Source: Fodinibius salicampi (lineage in GTDB: Bacteria; Bacteroidota; Rhodothermia; Balneolales; Balneolaceae). From it: a stretch of 64,000 nt of DNA. The notes under the pieces were generated by a model. It saw nothing but the letters and a program-made list of their open reading frames with translations, was not told the origin of the DNA and did not search any database. The position numbers and the translations under genes are program-made. Location: NCBI RefSeq assembly GCF_039545095.1, contig NZ_BAABRS010000001.1, positions 1,240,001 through 1,304,000 on the forward strand, in the 5' to 3' direction. Below, piece by piece: positions 54,915 through 62,723 of the stretch; positions within the stretch are counted from its first letter, which is position 1; every line of letters starts with the position of its first letter.

Positions 54915-55565
54915 TCATTGCCGTTTTTTGAAAAGGTCATAACCGATACCAGTAATCATGCTTATAATTAACGTGATAACGGCAAAACCAAAACTGTTTA
55001 AAAAAATAGATTCCAAAGCCGGTGAACCAAAGTAGTAGGCGGCTATAACATGCCCTACAATAAGAAAAATTCCATTGATAACAGTGAGAGCAAATATCCA
55101 AGGCCACAGTTTTGAAAACAGAGATAACAAGCTTTCAGTTGTATGCTTTCGCCACCAATCATAGGATGAGTTAATACCCGATGCTGAAATACCAGCTAAT
55201 ATAGCAAGTGTTGGTGGGCCCACTCCGCCGCCAGAAAGTAACATTGCAACTGAAAGCAACATTAATACCACCCCACTACGTTTATTATTTAGAAATGCTA
55301 CGGACCACACAATTAATACACCTGAAATAATCAGTGTCACAATTCCTGCAATAAGAAAACTTTGAAAGATCGTTATAGCAGGATCCCCTCCAAGGTACAT
55401 AGCAATCGGACCTTGATCCCAAGAATTAATATAGAACCCATCAATCATAATATTTCCCTGGAGCACTTCACCTATTCCGTGAATCAGCCCCCCGAGACCA
55501 CCAAGAACACCAAAGCTTGATGCGATTGCTTTCGCGGCAGAATTGTATTTTTGATGACTTTCCAA
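54915..55565 (-). CDS. Multi-helix membrane protein, integron cassette gene
   Basis: 216 aa with five to six hydrophobic helices (about 12-32, 55-85, 87-110, 112-130, 150-172, 185-207) and short loops. I recognise no family. Its position upstream of an attC on the same strand marks it as a cassette gene of unknown function. Confidence 0.7.
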   Translation of the reverse strand: MESHQKYNSAAKAIASSFGVLGGLGGLIHGIGEVLQGNIMIDGFYINSWDQGPIAMYLGGDPAITIFQSFLIAGIVTLIISGVLIVWSVAFLNNKRSGVVLMLLSVAMLLSGGGVGPPTLAILAGISASGINSSYDWWRKHTTESLLSLFSKLWPWIFALTVINGIFLIVGHVIAAYYFGSPALESIFLNSFGFAVITLIISMITGIGYDLFKKRQ

Positions 55566-55624
55566 TTTTATAAATAATCCTCAAATCTCGTAGCTAACCT
55601 TTAATTATATAAAGGTGCGTATTT

Positions 55625-55726
55625 GATAATGTATTATCTTACATACGATAATACTCTGAAAAATCCCATTTAAATACAAATAACGTATTATCTGGTGATA
55701 TTATCGCACATAGCATTGCGATAATA
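55625..55726. repeat. Cluster of GATAAT/ATTATC inverted repeats
   Basis: GATAATGTATTATC (55625-55638) is palindromic. TATTATCGCA (55699-55708) and TGCGATAATA (55717-55726) form a perfect 10-bp inverted repeat. Two more GATAAT/ATTATC hexamers lie between. The cluster is just upstream of the cassette gene at 54915-55565 and looks like operators or a relic attachment site. Confidence 0.5.
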
Positions 55727-55768
55727 GGTTGATATAACATTCACATCTGCCGCCTGGGACCAATTGAT

Positions 55769-55930
55769 TTAGAGGGATACCATCTCTTTAATAGCTATTT
55801 CAACCTGAAGATAGAAGATCCATTCCGGATACTTCAGTAACCGTAGCCAGAGGTCAATAACCTCATCTTCTGAAAGTTGCCCCCGAAGATATTTCGTGAT
55901 GTCTCTTGAAAGTATTTTATTTTGATCCAA
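55769..55930 (-). CDS. Small ORF behind an ECF-like promoter
   Basis: 53 aa with a TTG start: DQNKILSRDITKYLRGQLSE, then DEVIDLWLRLLKYPEWIFYL, ending KEMVSL. The DITKYLRGQLSEDE segment resembles the N-terminal helices of anti-sigma-like proteins. It lies about 23 nt after the predicted start of the two-box promoter at 55960-55988. No ATG is available, so it may be a truncated relic. Confidence 0.45.
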   Translation of the reverse strand: MDQNKILSRDITKYLRGQLSEDEVIDLWLRLLKYPEWIFYLQVEIAIKEMVSL

Positions 55931-55959
55931 CAGTACAGTAGTTAATTGCTGTTTTTATA

Positions 55960-55988
55960 GTAAGTACCTTTTGGGAAGCAATCCTTAC
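55960..55988 (-). promoter_or_regulatory. Two-box promoter-like motif, copy 1
   Basis: Minus strand: GTAAGGATT (55988-55980), 11-nt spacer, GGTACTTAC (55968-55960). The same pair occurs at 56085-56113 and 62082-62111. Box spacing and sequence suggest an ECF-sigma-type promoter. Downstream is the small ORF at 55769-55930. Confidence 0.5.
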
Positions 55989-56010
55989 AAAAAATCTTAA
56001 GATAATTGAC

Positions 56011-56078
56011 AAAAAGTAAAAGCCCTGCACCTTTCACAATGCAGGACTTATCTCATTTCATCAAAGAGAAATACATTC
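56011..56078 (-). ncRNA. Candidate small RNA 1 (about 68 nt)
   Basis: Begins about 7 nt after copy 2 of the two-box motif and ends in a hairpin CCTGCA/TGCAGG (56040-56045 and 56024-56029, extended by one G-C pair) followed by TTTTACTTTTTG. There is no reading frame. The same arrangement is found at 62010-62075. Confidence 0.45.
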
Positions 56079-56084
56079 TCATAA

Positions 56085-56113
56085 GTAAGTACGTTTTAAG
56101 GGCTAATCCTTAC
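56085..56113 (-). promoter_or_regulatory. Two-box promoter-like motif, copy 2
   Basis: Minus strand: GTAAGGATT (56113-56105), 11-nt spacer, CGTACTTAC (56093-56085). Directs transcription away from the LexA-like gene into the candidate small RNA at 56011-56078. Confidence 0.5.
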
Positions 56114-56151
56114 AAATTTTTTTAAAAAATATATCGATTGCCTTATATTTC

Positions 56152-56166
56152 CATAAATCGTTCATA
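56152..56166 (+). promoter_or_regulatory. Operator-like CATAAATCGTTCATA upstream of the LexA-like gene
   Basis: 15-bp sequence identical to 57147-57161 in front of the Y-family polymerase gene. It has an imperfect dyad (ATAAA-TCG-TTCAT). It ends 11 bp before the ATG, where repressor binding would block transcription. Candidate binding site of the LexA-like protein. Confidence 0.65.
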
Positions 56167-56177
56167 ACTGTATCGTC

Positions 56178-56816
56178 ATGATTACGAAAGACCTTACTAA
56201 TAAACAGTCGAAATTCTTCCGGCACCTGCTGGAATACGCTCGTGATCACGGCAACCTTCCTTCCTATCAGACAATTATGGAGCATACCTGGATCACGTCT
56301 AAGAATGGAGTTCACCAGTATTTTAAAGCGCTCTGTGATAAAAACTACCTTCAGTCAACCGGCTGGGGTGGTTATGAGCTGCACCCCTCAAAACAGTTCC
56401 TGGTTGACAGCCCGGAAAATCCTATTCCCATTCGGGGGATTATTACCGCCGGAGCCATGCAGGAGGCCGTGGATACGGATTTGGGAAGCCTGTCCATTCG
56501 GAACCTGTTCCCCCAGGCACAATCGCCGTACTGCGTCCGTGTGTCTGGGACCAGCATGGAGGAGGCCGGAATCCATGACGGGGATCTGGTAATTCTGGAT
56601 GACAGCCCCATTACGGACGGGGATATTGGTGCTATTCTGTATGATGGGCAGACCACGCTCAAAGAGATCCGTAAAAGCGACCGGCAGGTCGTGCTATACC
56701 CCAAAAGCTCCAATCACAGACCGATCATTATAGAACCCGATGAATTTGAGGAGATTCGGGTACTGGGCAAGTATATCGCACATTTTCATGATGGGAAGGT
56801 CCGGTATGTCAATTAA
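56178..56816 (+). CDS. LexA-like self-cleaving repressor (S24 peptidase)
   Basis: 212 aa. N-terminal winged helix (about 8-72: FFRHLLEYARDHGNLPSYQTI, a LexA-type DNA-binding domain). Cleavage site A91-G92 in IITAGAMQ, nucleophile S126 in GTSMEEAG and general-base K162 in TTLKEI have the spacing of E. coli LexA. Heads a DNA-damage cassette with a divergently encoded small protein, a Y-family polymerase and an SRAP protein. Could be the main LexA or a cassette-specific paralogue. Confidence 0.9.
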   Translation: MITKDLTNKQSKFFRHLLEYARDHGNLPSYQTIMEHTWITSKNGVHQYFKALCDKNYLQSTGWGGYELHPSKQFLVDSPENPIPIRGIITAGAMQEAVDTDLGSLSIRNLFPQAQSPYCVRVSGTSMEEAGIHDGDLVILDDSPITDGDIGAILYDGQTTLKEIRKSDRQVVLYPKSSNHRPIIIEPDEFEEIRVLGKYIAHFHDGKVRYVN

Positions 56817-57117
56817 ACAGTAGTTCGTCATCAAATTCGTATAGCAGAATCCATGTGATTTTGCCGCTGTCATACACCATTTCAAAGAACCGGTCTTCGG
56901 TGGTCCGTACTACAAAGTGTACATGAAGGGTATCGCCCTTCCGGGCGGCATAGGATTTGCGGATCTGGGCAATCTCAAAAATTTTCTTGTTCGCACGTTT
57001 GAAGCTTAGCGGTTCAATGCGCTTATGGGTCCAGTCCCGGCCCATGGACTCATCATCATCCTTAAATCCCCGGTATATGGCATTGACATTGATCTTTTCC
57101 TGTATAAGCGTTTGCAT
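56809..57117 (-). CDS. Unknown 102-aa protein of the DNA-damage cassette
   Basis: 102 aa from ATG 57117 (24 bp inside a longer frame). Mixed beta/alpha, with basic middle (RIEPLSFKRANKK, RKSYAARKGDTLHVHFVVR) and an acidic end (YEFDDELLFN). No family is recognised. Its stop overlaps the convergent LexA-like gene by 8 bp and its start faces the polymerase gene across the shared operator, so co-regulation is likely. Confidence 0.7.
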   Translation of the reverse strand: MQTLIQEKINVNAIYRGFKDDDESMGRDWTHKRIEPLSFKRANKKIFEIAQIRKSYAARKGDTLHVHFVVRTTEDRFFEMVYDSGKITWILLYEFDDELLFN

Positions 57118-57135
57118 GGCCCTGATTATTCGGTA

Positions 57136-57166
57136 TTGCAAAAGTACATAAATCGTTCATATAATA
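57136..57166. promoter_or_regulatory. Shared operator and promoter of polymerase and 102-aa gene
   Basis: CATAAATCGTTCATA at 57147-57161 is identical to the site at 56152. On the plus strand it falls between TTGCAA and TATAAT, 18 bp apart, as a repressor site inside a sigma-70-like promoter would. On the minus strand TACTTTTG matches the TAnnTTTG element for the divergent gene. Confidence 0.65.
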
Positions 57167-57196
57167 TAGGAGAGCTTTCATGTTAAATGCAATGCC

Positions 57197-58537
57197 ATGA
57201 GCAAAGAAATTTCGATCGATACCGGCACGTATGATGTCAACGAGAATGTGCACAAGATTACTGATTACCGGTGCGTGAGTGCCGACATGCAGCACACCTC
57301 GATCAAGGAGAGGCTGTACCTGCATCTGGATATGAACTGCTTCTACGCCCAGGTGGAGCAGCTTAGCTATGATCTGTATGGGATGCCAATATATATCGGA
57401 GGCTGGTATAAAGGCGACAAAGGCATCCCCCGGGGTATTGTGGCTACCAGCTCTTACGAAGCCCGTGCCTTTGGGGTCAAGACCGGCATGAGCGCCTATG
57501 AGGCGGAACAGCTTTGCCCCTACCTGATTGGACTGCAGGCCCACTATGAAAAATACAAGGGCGTGAGCCGGGAGATTGAAGCGGTGCTTAATGACTTTGC
57601 CATGGACGTGGAAAAGTACAGCATGGATGAGTATTTTCTTGATCTGAATTTCATGAAGGATAAGGACCGGACGGAAATCAAGGAGTACGGGGAGCAGCTC
57701 CAGGAGGTACTTTACCGGGAAACCGGACTGGTCTGCTCAGTAGGCATCAGCTATTCAAAAACCTATTCCAAGCTGGCCAGTGAATTGCATAAACCCAAAG
57801 GATTAACATTGGTCCTGAACAGTCAGGATGCACAAGATACGCTATGGCCGCTGGAACTGGATGAAGTCTGGGGCATTGGCCGCAAGCGGTATCACAAGCT
57901 GAAAGGGCAGAATATCCATACCATTGGGGAGGCCATTAACAGAGGGTATCCACCCTTTCAGGATCTGTTTGGTCCATATTTTGGTAAAATTATGTGGGAG
58001 ATGGTAGCCGGAAAGGACCGGGCAAAGGTACTGACCGACCAGCAACTGATCCCCAAGCAGCTCAACTACATGCATACCTTTTCCAACTGGTCAGATGATT
58101 TTACCCATATCAAGGGCGAGATTATGAAGGGCGTCGGCCAGCTATGCTACCGGATGCGGGGCTATAACCTACGGGCCCGGCAATACTTTTGCTACCTGCG
58201 GATTCAGGATAGCAGTAATAAGGGCCTTTCGTTCCGATTTAATACCGAAGGATTTACCAACCTTGATGATTATGTGTTTTATGAATGCATGAAAAAGGCT
58301 GCTCCCCGCATCAAGGGACTGTTAAAAGGAGGGCATACCCTGCGGGGCATTGGCGTTGGGACGGTCAAGCATGACCACTCCGGCCAGCAGGAACTATTTT
58401 TCCGGGAGGACAACCGGAAGCGCCGGTTTTGCCTGGTCCAGGATGCCATCAATAACCACTATGGTCAGCAGATGATCCAAAAAGCATCGGTACTGGATTC
58501 TGTCCCCGGAAAAACGCATTTTTTAGATCGGAGCTAA
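57197..58537 (+). CDS. dinB: Y-family translesion DNA polymerase
   Basis: 446 aa. An N-terminal extension of about 40 residues precedes LYLHLDMNCFYAQVEQ (metal-binding Asp) and YSMDEYFLDL (catalytic Asp-Glu). The fingers-thumb region with GIGRKRYHKLKGQ (HhH) and the little-finger domain (about 270-430) follow. Copies damaged DNA at the cost of mutations. The position beside LexA-like and SRAP genes and the shared operator support SOS control. There is no clear C-terminal clamp-binding motif. Confidence 0.92.
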   Translation: MSKEISIDTGTYDVNENVHKITDYRCVSADMQHTSIKERLYLHLDMNCFYAQVEQLSYDLYGMPIYIGGWYKGDKGIPRGIVATSSYEARAFGVKTGMSAYEAEQLCPYLIGLQAHYEKYKGVSREIEAVLNDFAMDVEKYSMDEYFLDLNFMKDKDRTEIKEYGEQLQEVLYRETGLVCSVGISYSKTYSKLASELHKPKGLTLVLNSQDAQDTLWPLELDEVWGIGRKRYHKLKGQNIHTIGEAINRGYPPFQDLFGPYFGKIMWEMVAGKDRAKVLTDQQLIPKQLNYMHTFSNWSDDFTHIKGEIMKGVGQLCYRMRGYNLRARQYFCYLRIQDSSNKGLSFRFNTEGFTNLDDYVFYECMKKAAPRIKGLLKGGHTLRGIGVGTVKHDHSGQQELFFREDNRKRRFCLVQDAINNHYGQQMIQKASVLDSVPGKTHFLDRS

Positions 58538-58552
58538 CTAAATCAGATAACT

Positions 58553-59227
58553 ATGTGTGGAAGATACACCTTAGACAAGGACGAGCAGGAGCTGGAAGGT
58601 TATTTTGATGCTGTAATGGAGGATTTTGAGCAGTTTGGACCGAACTACAATGTCGCACCTTCGCATACCATGCCGGTAGTGGGGCAAAACCGGGAAGGAG
58701 AGCGAACGATCCGCCCCTTCCGCTGGGGCCTACTTCCATTCTGGGCCAAAGAGGAAAAGGTCAGTTATAGCATGTTTATTGCAAAGGCGGAATCAATAGA
58801 CAGCAAAAAATCTTATAAACAATCCTTCGAGCGTCACCGGTGTCTGGTCCCGGCCAGTGGGTTTTATGAGTGGACCGGACCGAAGGGGGATAGAACGCCC
58901 TATTATATTTACCCGACCCATGAGCCGTTGTTTTCTTTTGCGGGGATCTATAACGTCTGGGAATCCCCGGAGGGCAAGAAAATACCCACGTATAGTATCA
59001 TAACGACCGAGCCCAACCAGAAGATGGCTAATCTGCACGACCGTATGCCGGTGATGCTGCTCAAGGAAGAATGGGATGAGTGGCTGGACCCGGACAACCA
59101 TAATACCAATGCTCTGAAGGACCTGTTAAACCCATTCCCGGATGATGCGATCAACTACTACCAGATTGATAAGAAGGTGGGGAATGTCCGGAATAATTCT
59201 AAAGATTTAATAGATCCAGTTGAATAA
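58553..59227 (+). CDS. SRAP (SOS response-associated peptidase) domain protein
   Basis: 224 aa. MCGRYTL exposes the catalytic Cys2 after Met removal. NYNVAPSH (Asn), SGFYEWTG (Glu) and LHDRMPVML (His) complete the SRAP site. HMCES/YedK proteins cross-link to abasic sites in single-stranded DNA through Cys2. It begins 15 bp after the polymerase gene and is probably co-transcribed, so abasic-site shielding and translesion synthesis would be induced together. Confidence 0.95.
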   Translation: MCGRYTLDKDEQELEGYFDAVMEDFEQFGPNYNVAPSHTMPVVGQNREGERTIRPFRWGLLPFWAKEEKVSYSMFIAKAESIDSKKSYKQSFERHRCLVPASGFYEWTGPKGDRTPYYIYPTHEPLFSFAGIYNVWESPEGKKIPTYSIITTEPNQKMANLHDRMPVMLLKEEWDEWLDPDNHNTNALKDLLNPFPDDAINYYQIDKKVGNVRNNSKDLIDPVE

Positions 59228-59349
59228 AAGAATTGCACGTTACATTAATTGAAAAGGGTAAACGTATCGTTAATAATGTTATACTTACACATTTATCTGG
59301 GCACCTTGACTATATCAAACATTCAGATTTTTTAAATGACGCAATAAAT

Positions 59350-59379
59350 AAAAAACTCCCCTGCTTTTAACAGGGGAGT
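59350..59379 (-). terminator. Terminator of the beta-helix lipoprotein gene
   Basis: Stem GACTCCCCTG/CAGGGGAGT with a 7-nt loop; the minus strand continues TTTTTTATTTA. The plus side has no T-run, so the SRAP gene is not strongly terminated here. Confidence 0.9.
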
Positions 59380-59418
59380 CCTAAGACCAGTTTCAAGTAT
59401 CCTGATACATGATTCTAT

Positions 59419-60423
59419 CTAATCAATCTCAAATGGTTTCGGAAGCTTTGTATCGTCTCCCCCATCAATTAGATTAGTTCCCCATCCGGATACATCGTTT
59501 CGGATAAGTTTTGTGTTTTCAGTTCCTTGTAAAAATATACCGAAACCAGTTCCCGTATTGGATGTAATGGTATTCTGACGAATGCCATTATCTTCACTTG
59601 GATAGGCCCATACTCCAAAAATATAATTTACGTCAACTTCAGTATACGTGATCTCTATCGTATTGTGATTCACATTAGTATTATTACCTACCAGTGCTAC
59701 TCCCAGATCATTATTCCGAATCGTATTTTTTTGTACGTTAACATTGTCAGAAAAAACACCAATTCCGCTTGAAACAAAAGTGTCCTTATTATAAAAATGC
59801 CCTTCTACAAGGTTGTTCTTTATTACCCCGGAAGCTTCTTGGTCAACCTGTATCCCATTTTGAGCCCATCCGGTTGATTTCGGGCCAATACCGATTACAT
59901 TATTCCCATCAACATTTACATCTGTCCCTGCACCACGTAAAACGATCCCTGCACGATGTACACCTGTTACTTCATTATTTGTGATATTACCAGTCGCTCC
60001 ATCTTGATATGTAATTGGTACAAACTGATGTGGATAATCAGCATCAGTATTTACAGATGAATTTGCAAGTTTTACATTTGCTCCTTTTACATATATACCA
60101 TATTGCTTTGATTTTGCACCATCAAAGGTTGCATTTAATGTGACCCCATCTATCTCACCATCTTTATCAACGTAAACCCCTATATCACATGTAATATCCA
60201 ATGGGCTATTAGGCGTTTCGTTAATATAATGAGCGGTAAGGCCAACTCCCGTGTCTTGGCATTCCGTAAGGCTTGCCGTTTCTCCACTAGACATGGAAGT
60301 CGATAATATATCGTTGTTTTCGGTGTTGGTCGTTGAGTCAATGCTGGTCGTTGATTCTTCACATCCAACAGCTACAAAAACTCCAAGTACTAGTATCCCA
60401 ATTAGATTGGTTTTCTTAATCAT
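59419..60423 (-). CDS. Right-handed beta-helix lipoprotein
   Basis: 334 aa. Lipoprotein signal with lipobox VAVGC at about 17-21, a Thr/Ser/Asn-rich tether, then parallel beta-helix repeats (for example ITNNEVTGVHRAGIVLRG, IRNNDLGVALVGNNTNV, GIRQNTITSNTGTGFGIFL), as in NosD/pectate-lyase-like folds. No catalytic residues can be named. Probably surface-exposed, carbohydrate-binding or degrading. Confidence 0.8.
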   Translation of the reverse strand: MIKKTNLIGILVLGVFVAVGCEESTTSIDSTTNTENNDILSTSMSSGETASLTECQDTGVGLTAHYINETPNSPLDITCDIGVYVDKDGEIDGVTLNATFDGAKSKQYGIYVKGANVKLANSSVNTDADYPHQFVPITYQDGATGNITNNEVTGVHRAGIVLRGAGTDVNVDGNNVIGIGPKSTGWAQNGIQVDQEASGVIKNNLVEGHFYNKDTFVSSGIGVFSDNVNVQKNTIRNNDLGVALVGNNTNVNHNTIEITYTEVDVNYIFGVWAYPSEDNGIRQNTITSNTGTGFGIFLQGTENTKLIRNDVSGWGTNLIDGGDDTKLPKPFEID

Positions 60424-60734
60424 AGTTACCCCGTTTTTTTATTTTTATGCCTCTTGATATTTATACATCACTACCAAGTAAATTTAAATGCCTCCAAAGG
60501 CAAAATTAAAATAAATTAATATATGCCAAGTAATTTGATGTGAGTGCATGCTTGATGCAGTGTTTGGAAAGCCCCGTAGTAATGCCGCTACACCACATAG
60601 CATTCACAGATGGAAGCTTTTATATAGGAACCTGATGCACTACTCAGATAGCAGATCAGTACAAACCCACTTCACCTACGATAAACAATACTGTGTTTAC
60701 CAATCTAGTCAAAGCCGACTGGAAAATCTGTGAC

Positions 60735-60900
60735 TTAGTTCCGGGTCTTGTCAAGCAGATAGTTCTCACCTACATCTAGGTACTTCATTTCAACAAATCC
60801 TCATTCCAAACCTTTAGCTGGCAACCGGTGTCGTTGATCAAGCTCGGATTATCATACCTGCTGGTATTCAAATTCTACCTCATAAAAAGTCCAGCACCGG
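60735..60900 (-). mobile_element. Second copy of the IS110/IS1111-like non-coding end
   Basis: Read on the minus strand, this matches 53990-54120 over about 120 bp, including ACACCGGTTGCCAGCTAAAG (identical), GTAGGTGAGAACTATCTGCT-like and the final TTGAC. It lacks the GACATTTTCC end and any transposase. The 60424-61047 gap otherwise holds no gene and only low-complexity AT-rich DNA. Confidence 0.6.
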
Positions 60901-61047
60901 TTTAGATGAGAGACTTTATTAACTAGCCAATCCTATACGCAGCTATTAAGACCGTTTGAAGAGAAAATATTTACAAATTTTTGGAAGAACTTCTTTTTAT
61001 GTCCAGATTATAGGTCTACTGCTACCTGCGATTAAATTCCATCAGTT

Positions 61048-61977
61048 ATGAAACCGAACCTATTTCTATTATGTATCGGCTGCTTGTTGGCAGCCTCCGT
61101 TGCCAGCGGGCAAAACTATTCCGACTATGACCAACAATTTGTGGACGAGCATATCTACGAAGGTATGCCCAGCTTTGATAATATTCATATACGGCAGGCT
61201 TACATCCTCTCTTATAATCACACCCATCGGATCCCGAATTGGGTCGCCTATCATATTGGCTTGGATTACACGAATACCGTCCCGCGATATGGCATCTTTG
61301 CCCAGTATCGCACGGACTGGAACATTCCCAATCCGGTCTTCGACCACGAATATGACGGGGTGTACGACGGGGGGAGCGGTTATGCCCGCGGGCACCTGGC
61401 TCCATTTAATATATCAGGAGGCGATAGGGACGCAGACGGCCTGCTAGGGGTGGGCGATACGAACGGGGACGGCCTCATTACCAAGGAAGATATGATTGGC
61501 CGGGATCGCGAGGAATATATCGAAGACGCCGATGAAATCACCAGAGTCTATCAAATCAACCAACTCTCAAATATGACGCCCCAGGACCAAAATGGTTTCA
61601 ATGGCGGAGCAGGGATATGGCGTGACCTCGAGCGATATATCCAGGGGACCATTGTCGAGGAGCAAAAAAAAGAGGTGTGGGTGATGGCCGGTCCGGTTTT
61701 GGGTCCCGGCGAGATGGAAAAGGTAGGCCCAAAGGAAATAACCGTCCCTCCAATGTTCTTTAAAATCGTGGTACGCAATGGGGAAAATGACCTGCCGGTC
61801 GTGTTGGCCTTTCTCCTTCCGCATCACAAAGAACCCCATGGAGAGATCGAAGACTTTTTGGTGAGCGTAGATATCATTGAAGCGATGACCGGCCTGAATT
61901 TCTTTCGAGACCTTAACGAAGCTACCGAGGATTCGCTGGAGGCCACCGACACATGGATAAACTGGAATATTTTTTAG
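61048..61977 (+). CDS. Secreted DNA/RNA non-specific endonuclease with EF-hand-like loops
   Basis: 309 aa. Signal peptide about 1-21 (VASGQ). The beta-beta-alpha metal nuclease core has YARGHLAP (112-119, the D/A-RGH motif with catalytic His) and NMTPQDQNGFN (175-185, metal-binding Asn). Between them, D126-R-D-A-D-G-L-L-G-V-G-D137 and D137-T-N-G-D-G-L-I-T-K-E-D148 are two calcium-loop sequences sharing one Asp, of dockerin/TSP3/EF-hand type. Degrades extracellular nucleic acid, for nutrients or against competitors. Confidence 0.88.
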   Translation: MKPNLFLLCIGCLLAASVASGQNYSDYDQQFVDEHIYEGMPSFDNIHIRQAYILSYNHTHRIPNWVAYHIGLDYTNTVPRYGIFAQYRTDWNIPNPVFDHEYDGVYDGGSGYARGHLAPFNISGGDRDADGLLGVGDTNGDGLITKEDMIGRDREEYIEDADEITRVYQINQLSNMTPQDQNGFNGGAGIWRDLERYIQGTIVEEQKKEVWVMAGPVLGPGEMEKVGPKEITVPPMFFKIVVRNGENDLPVVLAFLLPHHKEPHGEIEDFLVSVDIIEAMTGLNFFRDLNEATEDSLEATDTWINWNIF

Positions 61978-62009
61978 CTTTTCTTGGATATATTTCCTTA
62001 AAACATATA

Positions 62010-62075
62010 CGAATAAGAAAAGGCCAGCCGATCAAGGCTGACCTTCCCACCTCATTAAATGAGAATTTTCAACGG
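62010..62075 (-). ncRNA. Candidate small RNA 2 (about 66 nt)
   Basis: Follows copy 3 of the two-box motif and ends in AAGGTCAGCC/GGCTGGCCTT (62045-62036 and 62028-62019) followed by TTCTTATTC. Architecture and length match the candidate at 56011-56078. Confidence 0.45.
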
Positions 62076-62081
62076 CTATAG

Positions 62082-62111
62082 GCAAGTACGTTTTTAGCGG
62101 GCAATCCTTAC
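62082..62111 (-). promoter_or_regulatory. Two-box promoter-like motif, copy 3
   Basis: Minus strand: GTAAGGATT (62111-62103), 12-nt spacer, CGTACTTGC (62090-62082). Upstream sequence TCAATTATTAAGAT-like is also shared with copy 1. Confidence 0.5.
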
Positions 62112-62723
62112 ATAAAACATCTTAATAATTGATCCATTCCGTCTTTATTAAGGAGTTCTAATGTTACCTCTCTCCTATTCGGTCGTCCTATGATTGTAAT
62201 GAGGTAGAAACGCTGCTTGTGTGCAGAGCTTTATTACAGACGGTTAATTTAAAAAGCCCCGGCTAGGCAAGGCCGGGGCTTTATTTTTAGCATTTACACG
62301 GTGGAATTTTACATACCATCAGAAGTATTAGAAAATATTTTCATCCGTCAACCCCGGAATCCTCTCCCCTTTCTAAAAAATATTTCATAACTGGCGAAAA
62401 AAATCATAAAAAAAATATTAGTAATAATCGGCCTTTACGTGAATTAAACAGCTATTTTAAGGCTAATATCTCGCATATCAGTAACTATAAAGAAAATTTT
62501 TTTGTAACAAATCGCTATTTCAACACTCTTGTATAGTAGGAGCACGGGTATAAATCATTAGAGAAGTCGAACTTAAAAACGTAAGTCAAGAACGTAGACG
62601 TAGCTTCGGCTGCGTCTATTATAAACAAATAAAACCCGGCATCAGAGAGACGTTGGATCCTTTCGCAATACCATCTACAGCGACTCGCTGCGGGCCGGCC
62701 AACCACAACTAAATAATATACTT
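62112..62723. other. Intergenic region upstream of the HU/DUF4469 gene
   Basis: About 610 bp without a gene. A strong GC hairpin AAAGCCCCGGC/GCCGGGGCTTT (62253-62282) with T-rich flanks on both sides acts as a bidirectional terminator. A second hairpin AGACGTAGC/GCTGCGTCT lies at about 62598-62616. The remainder is AT-rich and probably holds the promoter of the next gene. Confidence 0.55.

Noticed and set aside
60548-60733. 61-codon ORF on the plus strand
   Set aside because: No family character; it lies in the decayed region beside the IS-like copy.
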